Numbered from the stretch's first letter, positions 8,842 to 17,640 are shown. The stretch is 64,000 bases of DNA from a bacterium (GCA_004172935.1 SDZD01000028.1:1-64000); one strand, 5' to 3'. The notes: a model not told the origin generated them from the letters alone. Program-made: numbers and translations.

Positions 8842-9780
8842 GTGTCCGATTCAATAGCGCCCGCCGTTTCGATCATCATCATCTCCTATAACACCCGCGA
8901 TTTGACCCTCCGTTGCCTGAAAACGCTGCGCGATGTGATGGGCAACCTCTCGCACGAAATTTGGCTGGTGGACAATGACTCAGCGGACGACACCCTCGAA
9001 CGGGTGCGCGCCGAATACCCCGAGGTCCTCATCATCGACAATAAGGAAAATCAGGGCTTTGGGCGCGCTAATAACCAGGCGATGGAACGGGCCAGAGGCC
9101 GCTACTTCCTGCTGCTCAACTCCGATGCATTCCCGTTCGAGGGCGCGGTTCAGAAGATGTTCGAGTTCATGGAGTCCAATCCCGATGTTTCGCTCGTCGG
9201 CCCGCGCGTACTCAATGGCGATGGCTCGCTGCAACGCTCCATCAACGAGTTCTATTCGCCGCTCAATCAAATCCTCGATTATTCGGGCTGGAAGCGCCTC
9301 GCCGAAAAACTGCGCGGTAAGCCGAACGACGCGCTCAAAGGCGAGTTCTGGCTGGGCGGCATGTGCCTGTTTTTGCGCCGCGATGTGTGGGAGAAAATCG
9401 GCGGTTTCGACCCCGATTTCTTCTTCTACGGCGAGGACTGCGACTGGCAAAAGCGGATGCGCACGCAGAAAATGAAAATCGCCTATCTGGACGAATCACA
9501 CGTCACCCATTTGCAGGGCGGCAGCGGCGCAGCCAAACGACTTCGCACCACGCTATGGTACTACACCATGCTCGATTTGTTCATCTGGAAGCACTATGGC
9601 TTCGCGGGTGGCGCCCTCTACCGGGCGGCAGTGGCGATGTGGTGCGCGCGTAAACTGGCCTTCTTCCACGCCCGCGCCGTGCTGGGTAAACCCAATGATT
9701 TCGCGGTGAAGATGCACGGATTCCTACTGCGTCACACACTCTCGACTTCGAAGAAAATGCAGCGCGCCATTCCCAAATAA
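8842..9780 (+). CDS. Family 2 glycosyltransferase (rhamnosyltransferase-like)
   Basis: A 312-residue GT-A fold transferase starting at a GTG codon. VSIIIISYNTRDLTLRCL opens the nucleotide-sugar fold, LVDNDSADDT follows, the metal-binding motif is in LLLNSDAFPFEGAV, and the acceptor-side GEDCDWQKRM carries the catalytic acidic residues. The C-terminal part has an amphipathic or membrane-touching segment (ALYRAAVAMWCARKLAFF). These features fit WbbL/RfbF-like transferases that add rhamnose or a related sugar to surface polysaccharides at the cytoplasmic face of the membrane. No polysaccharide operon is nearby, so the acceptor is unknown. It is divergent from the SDR at 7978. Confidence 0.87.
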   Translation: MSDSIAPAVSIIIISYNTRDLTLRCLKTLRDVMGNLSHEIWLVDNDSADDTLERVRAEYPEVLIIDNKENQGFGRANNQAMERARGRYFLLLNSDAFPFEGAVQKMFEFMESNPDVSLVGPRVLNGDGSLQRSINEFYSPLNQILDYSGWKRLAEKLRGKPNDALKGEFWLGGMCLFLRRDVWEKIGGFDPDFFFYGEDCDWQKRMRTQKMKIAYLDESHVTHLQGGSGAAKRLRTTLWYYTMLDLFIWKHYGFAGGALYRAAVAMWCARKLAFFHARAVLGKPNDFAVKMHGFLLRHTLSTSKKMQRAIPK

Positions 9781-10107
9781 GTGCTTTAGTTATTTGTGGC
9801 AACTGTTGTTTTCATTGTCCAGTAAGAACATAGAGAAACGCGCAGGAAACATTATTTGATGGTATTCCAATCAATATTTCTTCACTGGGTTTATTTCCTA
9901 TGTGTAAAATCGCATAAATAAGCGCCAAACACCTATAAATGGGTTGTTATTTCTAATAGTACAACTTATCCCCCTCTCATGTGTCATATTAAAAAGAAGG
10001 GTCTGCGTCACGAGGCTTAGATTTAACGCTAGTCCTTTTCGTAAACACCACAGCTATGGCGGCGACTGTGCGCCATATCGCTGCATCGCAGGTTTATAGT
10101 CATCATT
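9781..10107. other. Gene-free stretch, 327 bases
   Basis: AT-richer than its surroundings. I see no open frame with coding character, no tRNA and no clear hairpin-plus-T-run terminator after the glycosyltransferase. The last 90 bases should hold the promoter of the BSP gene, but no convincing -35/-10 pair stands out. Confidence 0.5.
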
Positions 10108-10848
10108 ATGTCGATTTTCCGCCGTTCTGCCCTGATTGCGCTCAGCGCTACATTGGGTGTCGTTGCCTTGAGTCCAGTTGTCCAAGCCCAGGAGAAAACA
10201 CCACCTACCGAGGCGCAACTCAAAAAGTACGCTTACCCGTTGGCTCCGGCCATTGAAGCGCCCAAAGTCACAATCGACTACTCCGACTTCCCAACCGCCG
10301 AGACATGGGCGAAAGAAGCGAAAGTTGTCGTCGAACAGTGGTTCCCCGCTGTCTGGCAGATGCTCGGCACCGAGGGCCAAACCCCTCCCAAAGAAATCCG
10401 TCTGGTCTTCGTGAAAGAGCAGCAGGCTCCCGCTCAGGCGGGCGGCGGTCAGATTTCGGTGAGCGGCCCCTGGATAACCGAGCGTCCCGATGACCTCGGC
10501 ATGATGGTTCACGAACTGACCCACCTCATCCAGCGTTACCCCGGCTACGCTGGCAAGCCCGGCTGGCTCGTCGAAGGCATCGCCGACTACACCCGCTGGT
10601 GGCGCTACGAGCCAGAAACTCCTCGCCCCAAAATCGACCCGTTGAAGAACAAATACACCGACAGCTATCGCGTTACCGCTGCCTTCCTCGCGTTCTTGGC
10701 TAACAAGTACGACAAAGGCATCGTTCCAAAGCTCGACAAAAAACTGCGCGACAAAACCTACACCGACGCAGCTTTCGTCGAAATCACTGGCAAAGACCTC
10801 GACACCCTATGGAACGAGTTCGCGCCCAAACCCGCGCTCACCAACTAA
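10108..10848 (+). CDS. Secreted BSP-family zinc metalloprotease
   Basis: A 246-residue protein with a signal peptide (MSIFRRSALIALSATLGVVALSPVVQA, cut before QEKT). The mature part has a zincin motif HELTH at 135-139 within DLGMMVHELTHLIQRYPGYAGKPGWLVEGIADYTRWW; the glutamate of VEGIADY is the likely third zinc ligand of the HExxH...E type. This combination is the plant Basic Secretory Protein family, which also occurs in bacteria and is regarded as a peptidase family. It should act outside the cytoplasm; the substrate is unknown. It is monocistronic and ends at a strong terminator. Confidence 0.88.
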   Translation: MSIFRRSALIALSATLGVVALSPVVQAQEKTPPTEAQLKKYAYPLAPAIEAPKVTIDYSDFPTAETWAKEAKVVVEQWFPAVWQMLGTEGQTPPKEIRLVFVKEQQAPAQAGGGQISVSGPWITERPDDLGMMVHELTHLIQRYPGYAGKPGWLVEGIADYTRWWRYEPETPRPKIDPLKNKYTDSYRVTAAFLAFLANKYDKGIVPKLDKKLRDKTYTDAAFVEITGKDLDTLWNEFAPKPALTN

Positions 10849-10867
10849 TCGAAAACGGGACTAATAC

Positions 10868-10902
10868 AAAAAGCGGAGTGGCCTGAGGCCGCTCCGCTTT
10901 TT
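10868..10902. terminator. Bidirectional rho-independent terminator
   Basis: A near-perfect hairpin: AAAAAGCGGAG(T)GGCC, loop TGA, GGCCGCTCCGCTTTTT, with T-runs on both strands. It serves the BSP gene on the plus strand and the convergent small gene ending at 10914. Confidence 0.92.
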
Positions 10903-10913
10903 GTTGTTTGACA

Positions 10914-11297
10914 CTACCACCATTCACCAAGAACAACAGCCTTCCATCTCCAATTTTCGAGAGTGAATTGAATCATGTAAGGCCTCTTGTTGACCGTCGC
11001 GAACAAATCAACTGTGCCAATCATGTGGATAGCAACACCCACATCTGAAGATTGCCTCATCCCCTGACCGAACTTTCTCATTCCCCCATGCATTTTGGCA
11101 ATGCCCGGCAGATCAGCCAAAATATGAGGTTCGGCTAACTGCTTCAATTTCTGAGCATCTTGTACTTCAACAGCGCGGGCTAATTCATAATAAGCCGCTT
11201 TGGGGGTTACATAATAAAACCAATTCCAGAGCCAGGGCACAACAAGTACAGCGCCCAATATCCACTTCGCTTTCCAATTGAGGTTAGGGATTTTCAT
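10914..11297 (-). CDS. Small membrane-anchored hypothetical protein
   Basis: A 127-residue protein with one N-terminal membrane segment (WILGAVLVVPWLWNWFYYV) after a basic start, and a soluble domain of about 95 residues. The pattern YYELARAVEVQDAQKLKQLAEPHILADLPG followed by TVDLFATVNKRPYMIQFTLENWRWKAVVLGEWW recalls DUF2939-type proteins ('Y..L..Ai...D...L'), with the soluble part facing the periplasm. That link is weak. No function can be given. It is convergent with the BSP gene across a shared terminator. Confidence 0.65.
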   Translation of the reverse strand: MKIPNLNWKAKWILGAVLVVPWLWNWFYYVTPKAAYYELARAVEVQDAQKLKQLAEPHILADLPGIAKMHGGMRKFGQGMRQSSDVGVAIHMIGTVDLFATVNKRPYMIQFTLENWRWKAVVLGEWW

Positions 11298-11540
11298 GTG
11301 CTTATTTTCAGCACTGACGACATATTCTTCAAGTCGCGCTCATCCCCTGAAAACGAGTTCATTCGGTGACTCTGTTGCAGCAGTATTTTCATAATTCGTC
11401 GGGCTAAACTTTGACTCGGTTAACCTAGGGCTGTTAGGATTTCATGGGCGATTTGGCGCCAACTCATGCTGTTGTTTAATTTGAGTTCTTCCTGCGGGTT
11501 CTCTGTAGAGTCCTGCTTTTCGGTTCATTCGTAATCCCCC

Positions 11541-12509
11541 ATGAAGTCCAGAGACACGCCCACTCCTCAGTTAGCGCAGGAGAAAGAACTCGCGGCGCGC
11601 TTATCGCTCGGCTCGAACCTCACTCTGCTCATCGTCAAGTTGGCAGTTGGATTTCTCACTGGCTCAGTCAGCGTGCTTTCTGAAGCCGCCCACTCGGCCA
11701 GCGATTTATTCGCCTCTATTCTGGCGGTTGTGTCAGTGCGCGTCGTTGATATGCCCCCCGACGAGGAACACCCTTACGGGCACGGCAAAGCCGAGGGCAT
11801 TTCAACTCTGGCGCAAGGCGTACTGCTGTCGTTGGTGGCGTCCTACATCATCTATGAATCGGTGAAGAAACTCTCCGAGCCACACGAGACGCAGCACATG
11901 GAATGGGGCATGGTAGTTATGGCGGCCTCGGCCCTCATCAATATCTTCGTTGTGCGCTTCGTGCTACGCATCGCCAAAAAGACGAATTCTCTGGCTTTAA
12001 TCGCGGTCAGCAAAGACCACATGGCCGACATCTACGCGGCCATCGGCGTGTTGATTGGCTTGGTATTGGTGCGCGTCACTGGAAAAACCTTCTTCGACCC
12101 CATCATGGCGATTGCCGTGGCGCTGCTCATCTTTCGCTCAGCATGGCACCTATTCAGCGAAGCCACCCACATTCTGATGGACACCAACCTACCGCCCGAA
12201 GATGTCGAGCGCGTCAGGCAAATTTTGGAAGATGAACCCAAGGTGTTGGGCTACCATAAAATTCGCACGCGGCAAGCAGGTTCGGTGCGCCATGTCGACG
12301 CCCACATATTACTGGACGACAACAGCACATTGTTAGAAGCCCACGACCTCACCGAAGAAATAGAAGACCGCATCCGAGCCATTTTGCCAGGTGCTGCCGT
12401 GCTGCTCCATACCGAACCCTATCACGCCGAGCAGGAGCACCAGATTCGCGACCACGGCACTCCCGCTCAAGCTGACACCAAACCCAAACGGTCGAGAACA
12501 CGCACATAA
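11541..12509 (+). CDS. Cation diffusion facilitator (CDF) metal exporter
   Basis: A 322-residue inner-membrane transporter of the CDF family, which exports Zn2+, Fe2+, Mn2+ or similar ions against protons as a dimer. Six membrane helices span about 25-200. The first transport-site half is HSASD in VLSEAAHSASDLFAS and the second DHMAD in VSKDHMADIYAAIG; the family signature HPYGHGKAEGISTL lies between. A cytoplasmic ferredoxin-like domain (about 210-300, VRQILEDEPKVLGYHKIRTRQAGSVRHVDAHILLD) binds regulatory metal. The HxxxD/DxxxD-like pairing does not fix the metal. A hydrophilic K/R/T-rich tail ends the protein. Single gene. Confidence 0.93.
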   Translation: MKSRDTPTPQLAQEKELAARLSLGSNLTLLIVKLAVGFLTGSVSVLSEAAHSASDLFASILAVVSVRVVDMPPDEEHPYGHGKAEGISTLAQGVLLSLVASYIIYESVKKLSEPHETQHMEWGMVVMAASALINIFVVRFVLRIAKKTNSLALIAVSKDHMADIYAAIGVLIGLVLVRVTGKTFFDPIMAIAVALLIFRSAWHLFSEATHILMDTNLPPEDVERVRQILEDEPKVLGYHKIRTRQAGSVRHVDAHILLDDNSTLLEAHDLTEEIEDRIRAILPGAAVLLHTEPYHAEQEHQIRDHGTPAQADTKPKRSRTRT

Positions 12510-12540
12510 ATCCTTGAATCTCGAAATCTGAGCGAGCAGA

Positions 12541-12573
12541 ACCTCTAGAAAAATAACAGAATACCCTAGAGGT
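12541..12573. repeat. Inverted repeat before MFS gene
   Basis: ACCTCTAG at 12541-12548 and CTAGAGGT at 12566-12573 form an 8-base inverted pair, 25 bases before the MFS start. It could be an operator or a weak hairpin; no T-run follows. Confidence 0.3.
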
Positions 12574-12598
12574 GTCGTGATAAAATTCTCGCACCGCC

Positions 12599-13903
12599 AT
12601 GACATCTTCTTCAATATCCACACCGCGCACTTTCTTCGATTTAAGTGCCTACCAGTGGACAGTGCTGTTCGCAGCGTGGTTGGGCTGGGGTTTCGACATC
12701 TTCGATTCTCTGCTCTTCAACTATGTTGCGCCCAACTGCATCCCGACGCTACTCGGCATCGCGCATGGCACCCCAGCCGCCAAAAGCGCCACGCTTCAAT
12801 GGACGGGACTGATTACTTCGTTGCTGTTAGTCGGTTGGGGGCTGGGTGGTATCGCGTTTGGCAGCGTGACCGACCGCATTGGGCGCACCAAAACCCTGCT
12901 CTTTACGATGGTGCTCTATTCGCTGGGCACGGCAGCGTGTGCTTTCGCGCCTAATGTCTGGGTGCTGATGCTCTTCCGCTTCATCGCCTCCATCGGCATT
13001 GGCGGCGAATGGGCGGCAGGAGCCGCTATGGTAGCCGAGGTAGTGCCTGAAAAACGGCGAGTCGAAGCGGGCGTGTGGCTTTACACGGCGGCTCCATTTG
13101 GACTGTTTGCAGCCACCTTCGTCACCTATAGCATCGCCCGCGCCTTTCCCGATCCGTCGCAAAGTTGGCGCTACGTGTTTTTGTGCGGCTTGCTACCAGC
13201 CCTCCTCGCCTTTGGAGTGCGGGCGTTTGTCCGCGAACCAGAGCGCTGGCAAAACGCCGTTCAGGGCACGGCAGCGCCGCGTATCAGCGAACTCTTTTCA
13301 CCCCAACTGCGCCGCAAAACATTGGGCGGCTTGCTAATGGCGCTCATAGCCCTCTTGAGTTGGTGGAGTTGCAACGCCTTTTTGCCAGTGGTCGCCGCTG
13401 GATTAGGCGGCAGCGATAAGGTTCTGGCCGAAGCCCTCAAAGCGCGCGCCACCAGTGCCTTCAACCTCGGCGGACTCATCGGTGTGCTGTCCACCATTCC
13501 AGTTGCGAAGCATCTGGGGCGCCGCGCCATGTTCGGGCTTTATTTCGCGCTGGGAGCCATCGCGGTGTTCGTCACCTACGGCATGAATTGGAGTCCCGAC
13601 GTGCGTGTGCTACTCGTCTTCTTTGTGGGCGTGACGATCTTCGGGATTTTCGGAGCTTTTACGTTCTATCTTCCCGAACTGTTCCCAACGCGCCTACGCG
13701 GCACAGGTGCGGGCTTTTGCTACAACTTCGGGCGCTTTCTGGCATCAGGTGGCCCATTTCTGGTCGGCTATGTTGCCTCGCAAGGCAAAGGTGCCCTGCC
13801 CGCCGCCTTAGGCGCGCTCACTCTCACCGCAATATTTCCCCTCGTCGGCGCGATTTTATCGCCCTTCATCGTGGAAACGCACGGCAGCGTGTTGGAAGAC
13901 TAA
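12599..13903 (+). CDS. MFS transporter (AAHS/sugar-acid type)
   Basis: A 434-residue inner-membrane carrier with twelve predicted helices. The first helix has the GWGFDIFDSLLFNYVAP signature of the aromatic-acid/sialate:H+ symporter branch, and loop 2-3 has the MFS motif GSVTDRIGRTKTLLF. The FRFIASIGIGGEWAAGAAMVAEVVPEKRR block follows helix 4. FYLPELFPTRLRGTGAGFCYNFGRFLASGGP near helix 10-11 is also typical of that branch. It should import an organic acid or sugar with protons. The next gene starts 4 bases after its stop, so the three small genes to 14439 are likely one transcript. There is no Shine-Dalgarno sequence. Confidence 0.9.
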   Translation: MTSSSISTPRTFFDLSAYQWTVLFAAWLGWGFDIFDSLLFNYVAPNCIPTLLGIAHGTPAAKSATLQWTGLITSLLLVGWGLGGIAFGSVTDRIGRTKTLLFTMVLYSLGTAACAFAPNVWVLMLFRFIASIGIGGEWAAGAAMVAEVVPEKRRVEAGVWLYTAAPFGLFAATFVTYSIARAFPDPSQSWRYVFLCGLLPALLAFGVRAFVREPERWQNAVQGTAAPRISELFSPQLRRKTLGGLLMALIALLSWWSCNAFLPVVAAGLGGSDKVLAEALKARATSAFNLGGLIGVLSTIPVAKHLGRRAMFGLYFALGAIAVFVTYGMNWSPDVRVLLVFFVGVTIFGIFGAFTFYLPELFPTRLRGTGAGFCYNFGRFLASGGPFLVGYVASQGKGALPAALGALTLTAIFPLVGAILSPFIVETHGSVLED

Positions 13904-13907
13904 CTCC

Positions 13908-14219
13908 ATGCCTCAGTTGAATTTGGTGGTGCGCTTGTGGCTACGCCCCGAAGCAGCTATCGCTGATTTTGAAGCATTCGAGCGGCAAGCGGCACAAATT
14001 ATGGCAACGCATGGTGGACGCATCGAGCGCGCCTTTCGGGTCAATGCCCCCTCGGATAGCGACGAACCATTCGAGGTGCATCTCGTCTCGTTTCCCGATG
14101 AAGCGGCGTTTTCCGCCTATCGAAATGACGCGCAAATAGTTGCATTGGCAAAGGAGCGCGAACGCCTCATCGCGCGGACCGAAATTTGGACAGGAGCCGA
14201 AGTGAACTATGGATTCTGA
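13908..14219 (+). CDS. DUF1330-like dimeric alpha-beta-barrel protein
   Basis: A 103-residue cytoplasmic protein with the ferredoxin-like beta-alpha-beta layout of the ABM/DUF1330 group: LVVRLWLRPEAAIADFEAFERQAAQIMATHGGRIERAFRV, then EVHLVSFPDEAAFSAYRNDAQIVALAKERERLIARTEIWTG. The phrase VSFPDEAAFSAYRNDPxx is characteristic. Proteins of this fold are small dimers with varied, mostly unknown roles. It begins 4 bases after the MFS gene and overlaps the next gene by 11 bases, so it is translationally tied to both. Confidence 0.75.
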   Translation: MPQLNLVVRLWLRPEAAIADFEAFERQAAQIMATHGGRIERAFRVNAPSDSDEPFEVHLVSFPDEAAFSAYRNDAQIVALAKERERLIARTEIWTGAEVNYGF

Positions 14220-14439
14220 ACTGCCCGAAGAAGAAGATGTAACCGAAGAAAGCGGCTGGCACTCCTACGACTGCGCCTTTTGTGGTGAGCCAAACGATGT
14301 CTTCGCCGACGCCAGCGGCGCCCGCACTCAAAAATTCACTGAAGACTGCCAGGTGTGCTGCCGCCCCAATCTGCTCACTATCCGCTTCGAGCGCGACGGC
14401 TGGGTTTCGATTGAAGTTGAGCGCGAATACGATGCATAA
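14209..14439 (+). CDS. CPXCG-motif cysteine-rich zinc-ribbon protein
   Basis: A 76-residue protein with two cysteine knuckles, CAFCG (YDCAFCGEPNDVF) and CQVCC (TEDCQVCCRPN), separated by about 25 residues, and an acidic N-terminus. This is the CPXCG-type cysteine-rich family, presumed to bind one zinc; no activity is known. It overlaps the DUF1330-like gene by 11 bases. Confidence 0.85.
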   Translation: MDSELPEEEDVTEESGWHSYDCAFCGEPNDVFADASGARTQKFTEDCQVCCRPNLLTIRFERDGWVSIEVEREYDA

Positions 14440-14461
14440 TATCTCATCGCGCTCATAAAAT

Positions 14462-15430
14462 TTACAAATCAGCCAAAAAATTGAAGTCGGTGTCGCTCCA
14501 CCCCGGCAAACCTTCGTGACCGAAATCGGGGTAGAAGACGGCGCGTTTGCTACCGCTGATTTTGTTGAAGGCCGCGAACTGAGTCGAGGGGGGACAAATG
14601 GAATCCAGTTGCCCGACAGCCATCAAAACATCGGCATTGATACGCGGGGCAAGATGCTGTACATCAATGTAACCAAGCGCATTCCACACGTGGTCTTCAC
14701 GCTCATGTAACGGGTCGAACGAACGAAACCAGCTTTTCAGTTCGGCATACGCGCCCTGCGCCAAATCCATTTCCCACACCCGTTTGTAATCGCACAGGAA
14801 CGGATACACCGCTGCCGCCTTCTTGATGGGAGCCAGGGCAGCGCACGCCAGGGTCAAAGCGCCGCCCTGCGAACCACCGCGCGCACCAAGTCGCTCACCG
14901 TCGATTTCGGTCATATCAGAAACAGCACGCGCTAATTGCACGGTGTCGAGAAACATCTGATGATAGTACAATGCTTGGGGGCGTCCGCTAAGAGCATCTT
15001 CGAGTCCGCGAATGATGTGACCATTGTGGGTGTTGCCCGTAACCCGCGACCGGTCCTCTGAACGGCCGCCCTGCCCTCGACAATCCAGTGAAGCAATTGC
15101 CTGTCCACGCGCGACAAAAGGCAACTTCCCCATCCATTCCCCCGAATTTCCTGTATAGCCATGAAATTCAAGAACACACGCGACGGGCGCGTCGATGTTC
15201 ACGGGGCGCAAAAACTTCGCGTACTGTCGCGCGCCATCAATACCATCGAATGTCAGGTGGAAACACTCGGCGAAAGGAGCAGCCAGTTCATGGCGAACCA
15301 GTTCAACGCGCGGCGGCACCGACTCAAGTTCGCGCAGTGAATCATCCCAGAACTCATCGAACCCTTCGGGACGCGGGTTGCGCCCCTCGTACTCGTAAAG
15401 TGCCTCGATAGATAAATCAAGCAGTGGCAT
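14462..15430 (-). CDS. CE7-family acetylxylan esterase / cephalosporin deacetylase
   Basis: A 322-residue alpha/beta hydrolase without signal peptide. The N-terminal block ALYEYEGRNPRPEGFDEFWDDSL is the CE7 (AXE1) hallmark, as is LDCRGQGG at 116-122. The catalytic triad can be placed as S187 in GGSQGG, D276 in GQLDSICPPSTQ and H305 in DFGHEG. CE7 enzymes are usually hexamers that remove acetyl groups from short xylo-oligosaccharides in the cytoplasm and also from cephalosporins. The gene follows YdcF with 6 bases between, so the two form an operon. A second, secreted CE7 relative lies at 17755. Confidence 0.93.
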   Translation of the reverse strand: MPLLDLSIEALYEYEGRNPRPEGFDEFWDDSLRELESVPPRVELVRHELAAPFAECFHLTFDGIDGARQYAKFLRPVNIDAPVACVLEFHGYTGNSGEWMGKLPFVARGQAIASLDCRGQGGRSEDRSRVTGNTHNGHIIRGLEDALSGRPQALYYHQMFLDTVQLARAVSDMTEIDGERLGARGGSQGGALTLACAALAPIKKAAAVYPFLCDYKRVWEMDLAQGAYAELKSWFRSFDPLHEREDHVWNALGYIDVQHLAPRINADVLMAVGQLDSICPPSTQFAAFNKISGSKRAVFYPDFGHEGLPGWSDTDFNFLADL

Positions 15431-15436
15431 GGTTTC

Positions 15437-16024
15437 TCAAGAGCCTAACAAGGTGTCGCGAACGACGAGCGCGGCTTCACGCGCGCAGTAAAACACTCTT
15501 GACCACAACGGCAAACTGTCCCACCCCGGAAGTTCGGGCGAAGTCGAGGCGCGAAGGCCGGCGCGGGCACAATCGCGCCGACAACGCCACACATGAAATG
15601 GGTCGGATACCGCGATCACACGCGCCCCGCTCGGCAATAACTGCGCGGCAAACAGCGCGTTCTCGCGCGTCGATGTCGATTTCTCGTCGCGCAAAATGTC
15701 GCTCTCAGGCACACCCCATTGAACCAATAATTTGCTGGCTACCACCGACTCAGCGGGAGGGTTTGTGCCGACGCCACCAGTACAGACGATTTTCGGCGCC
15801 ATCCCCCGCTTCCACAGCTCGAAGGCGTGCCGTGTCCGTGTTCGTAGCAACACCGAAGGCGAACCATCGCTGCGCACCTTGGCGCCAAAAACGATGATGG
15901 CTTCACTTTTTTTCGCCCTATCAACACGGCCCCAGCGTTCGAGCCACACCCCGAACGACAGAAGCGCCACAAACGGAATAACAACGCAAGCACACAACGA
16001 GAGGAGGAGACGGCGACGACGCAT
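15437..16024 (-). CDS. YdcF/SanA-like membrane-anchored protein
   Basis: A 195-residue protein with an arginine-rich start (MRRRRLLL) and one N-terminal membrane helix, then a DUF218 domain: SEAIIVFGAKVRSDGSPSVLLRTRTRHAFELWKRG, KIVCTGGVG, PESDILRDEKSTSTRENALFAAQLLP and VSDPFHVWRCRRDCARAGL. DUF218 proteins such as SanA and YdcF sit in the inner membrane and affect envelope integrity; the STSTRENA block is the likely binding site of a small ligand. The gene is first in a two-gene operon with the CE7 esterase downstream. Confidence 0.88.
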   Translation of the reverse strand: MRRRRLLLSLCACVVIPFVALLSFGVWLERWGRVDRAKKSEAIIVFGAKVRSDGSPSVLLRTRTRHAFELWKRGMAPKIVCTGGVGTNPPAESVVASKLLVQWGVPESDILRDEKSTSTRENALFAAQLLPSGARVIAVSDPFHVWRCRRDCARAGLRASTSPELPGWDSLPLWSRVFYCAREAALVVRDTLLGS

Positions 16025-16040
16025 GATGATTTTGCCTGTG

Positions 16041-16128
16041 GGCTATTAGCCGTTAGCTAATAGCCCCAATATACGAGGGCAAAAATCCCTCGACTTACCT
16101 GATTTGGTGTGGCTAACGGCTAATAGCC
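16041..16128. repeat. REP-like palindromic repeats
   Basis: The gap between two minus-strand genes holds a perfect hairpin, GGCTATTAGC-CGTTA-GCTAATAGCC (16041-16065), a second hairpin CGAGGG...CCCTCG (16074-16092) and a variant of the first, GGCTAACGGCTAATAGCC, at 16111-16128. No T-run follows, so a terminator is unlikely. The mirrored, repeated words look like a repetitive extragenic palindrome unit. Confidence 0.65.
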
Positions 16129-16140
16129 AACAGCTTATTC

Positions 16141-17010
16141 CTAGAAATTGATTCCGCGTGCGATAACACGGTTGGGATCGACTGGCTCCCAGCCGATGCG
16201 TGTTTCCCAATGCAGATGGGCGCCTGTCACGAAGCCAGTGGCGCCGACTTTACCCAGCACCTGTCCTTTGCCGATGCTCTGCCCTTCGACCACATCACGC
16301 TTCGAGAGGTGCATGTAAATCGAGAACACGTTGCAGCCGTGGTCGATAACCACACAGTTGCCGCGTAGCAGTGGCAAATAGGCGCTCAGAGCGACGCGGC
16401 CCGCGTTGGCTGCTTTGACGGGAGTGCCCGTTCCGGCTTTGACATCGGCGCCGTTGTGCTGGCCCCACCATTTGCCGTTCACATAGCGGCGGCGACCATA
16501 TGCCGAAGTCGCGGCGCCCGCGCAGGGCACTACCCAATTGCCTTTCCACAGCGGAGCGGCGTAAGAATTTTTCATCTTCGACTGCACGAAGAGTTTTTCC
16601 TGCCGGAGCGCGTCTTTTTCGTTCATCTTCGCGGCGGTTTTCGAGTCGCGCATGGTGATGCGCTGTGTCGGGTAAACGCGCGTCGTGCCCTTGAAGTTGT
16701 ACTTCACCGTTTGTTCGCCTTTATCGGTTTGCACACGGGCCGCGAGGGGGAAAGTGCCGCCTTGACGGTCGAAGGGATAGCCCACAAATGCGCGAACCGA
16801 GCCATCGGGACGGGTGTAGAACTTGACCTGATCGGTATCGAAGGCTTGCATCCCGACACCGGTAATTTTTTCGCCACCAGCGGGCGTAACAGTCACCGTC
16901 AAAATATCACCGGGCTGGGCGCCCGACGGGCCAACAGTCAGAGTCGCGGCGTGTGCCGACACACCAACAACCAGAAGCGGAAGAAAACCAAAAACGGAAA
17001 AACGCACCAA
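16141..17010 (-). CDS. Secreted M23 (LytM-type) endopeptidase
   Basis: A 289-residue protein with a signal peptide (MVRFSVFGFLPLLVVGVSAHA). An Ig-like domain occupies about 24-110 (TVGPSGAQPGDILTVTVTPAGGEKI). The peptidase M23 domain covers about 160-285, with zinc ligands H185 and D189 in GQHNGADVKAGTGTPV and H267 of the HLHWE motif (265-269). A full LytM set is present, so it is probably an active peptidoglycan cross-link endopeptidase in the periplasm. A gap of 51 bases separates it from the PH-like membrane gene upstream on the same strand. Confidence 0.92.
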   Translation of the reverse strand: MVRFSVFGFLPLLVVGVSAHAATLTVGPSGAQPGDILTVTVTPAGGEKITGVGMQAFDTDQVKFYTRPDGSVRAFVGYPFDRQGGTFPLAARVQTDKGEQTVKYNFKGTTRVYPTQRITMRDSKTAAKMNEKDALRQEKLFVQSKMKNSYAAPLWKGNWVVPCAGAATSAYGRRRYVNGKWWGQHNGADVKAGTGTPVKAANAGRVALSAYLPLLRGNCVVIDHGCNVFSIYMHLSKRDVVEGQSIGKGQVLGKVGATGFVTGAHLHWETRIGWEPVDPNRVIARGINF

Positions 17011-17061
17011 CCGAGTGTGGCAAAGCTTTCACGTTCGCAGGTGCCGAAACGCAAAGGCGCG

Positions 17062-17640
17062 TTAACGCACCTTCTGCTTCAACTGAAGCGCCAAATTTTC
17101 GACCTCGTGCGGGTTCTCAATGCCATAAAAGCCGATTTCGATGGTGGTTTCGTCTTCGCCACTGCCCTTGGTTTCCCGCTTCAAAATTATGTCGCCTCCA
17201 ACTTCCAGATCACAGCGCTCAAGAATGAACTCATTGGGCAACACACTCTGCACATCTTTCTTCTTTCCATCGACGATAATCAGCGCACGCCGATTGGTCA
17301 GCAGATAAAAAGTGCGCCGAGCTTTTATCGCTTCATACAATGGGGCAACAGCCATGAGAGCGAAAAAACCTAGCGCGCCCATAGCCAGAACCGGAAAAAT
17401 CATCGTCAGAATATGTGGCACTCGCCCTGCCGCCAAAGCCATGCGGGCTAACTTGCTGGCATCCCAAAACGCGAACAGCATGAACGCGAAACAGGGAATA
17501 GCAATGAACGTCATGGGAAGCGCCTTTCGCCGCATTCGCTCAGGATTGGGATGTCCCGACCAAAGGATGCGCTCCCCAGCATCCAACTCACGCGCGATTG
17601 GATCAGGCGTAAGGGCCGAGTCAAAAGAAAACGGAGACAT
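17062..17640 (-). CDS. PH-domain-like membrane protein
   Basis: About 192 residues from the ATG at 17640. A GTG at 17697 would add 19 poorly hydrophobic residues and is less likely. After PIARELDAGERILWSGHPNPERMRRKALP come two membrane helices (about 45-65 and 80-105), then ARRTFYLLTNRRALIIVDGKKKDVQSVLPNEFILERCDLEVGGDIIL. The phrases 'ErilWsGhP', 'YlLTNrRali' and a C-terminal 'GF.gIenp.ev..l' are typical of bacterial PH-domain (YdbT/YvbH-like) membrane proteins. The role is unknown. It probably shares a transcript with the M23 gene. Confidence 0.72.
   Translation of the reverse strand: MSPFSFDSALTPDPIARELDAGERILWSGHPNPERMRRKALPMTFIAIPCFAFMLFAFWDASKLARMALAAGRVPHILTMIFPVLAMGALGFFALMAVAPLYEAIKARRTFYLLTNRRALIIVDGKKKDVQSVLPNEFILERCDLEVGGDIILKRETKGSGEDETTIEIGFYGIENPHEVENLALQLKQKVR

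Noticed and set aside
11420..11530. Minus-strand fragment ending in MSWRQIAHEILTALG
   Set aside because: Only 15 codons after a usable start, with a stop shortly upstream. It could be a gene remnant but cannot be supported.
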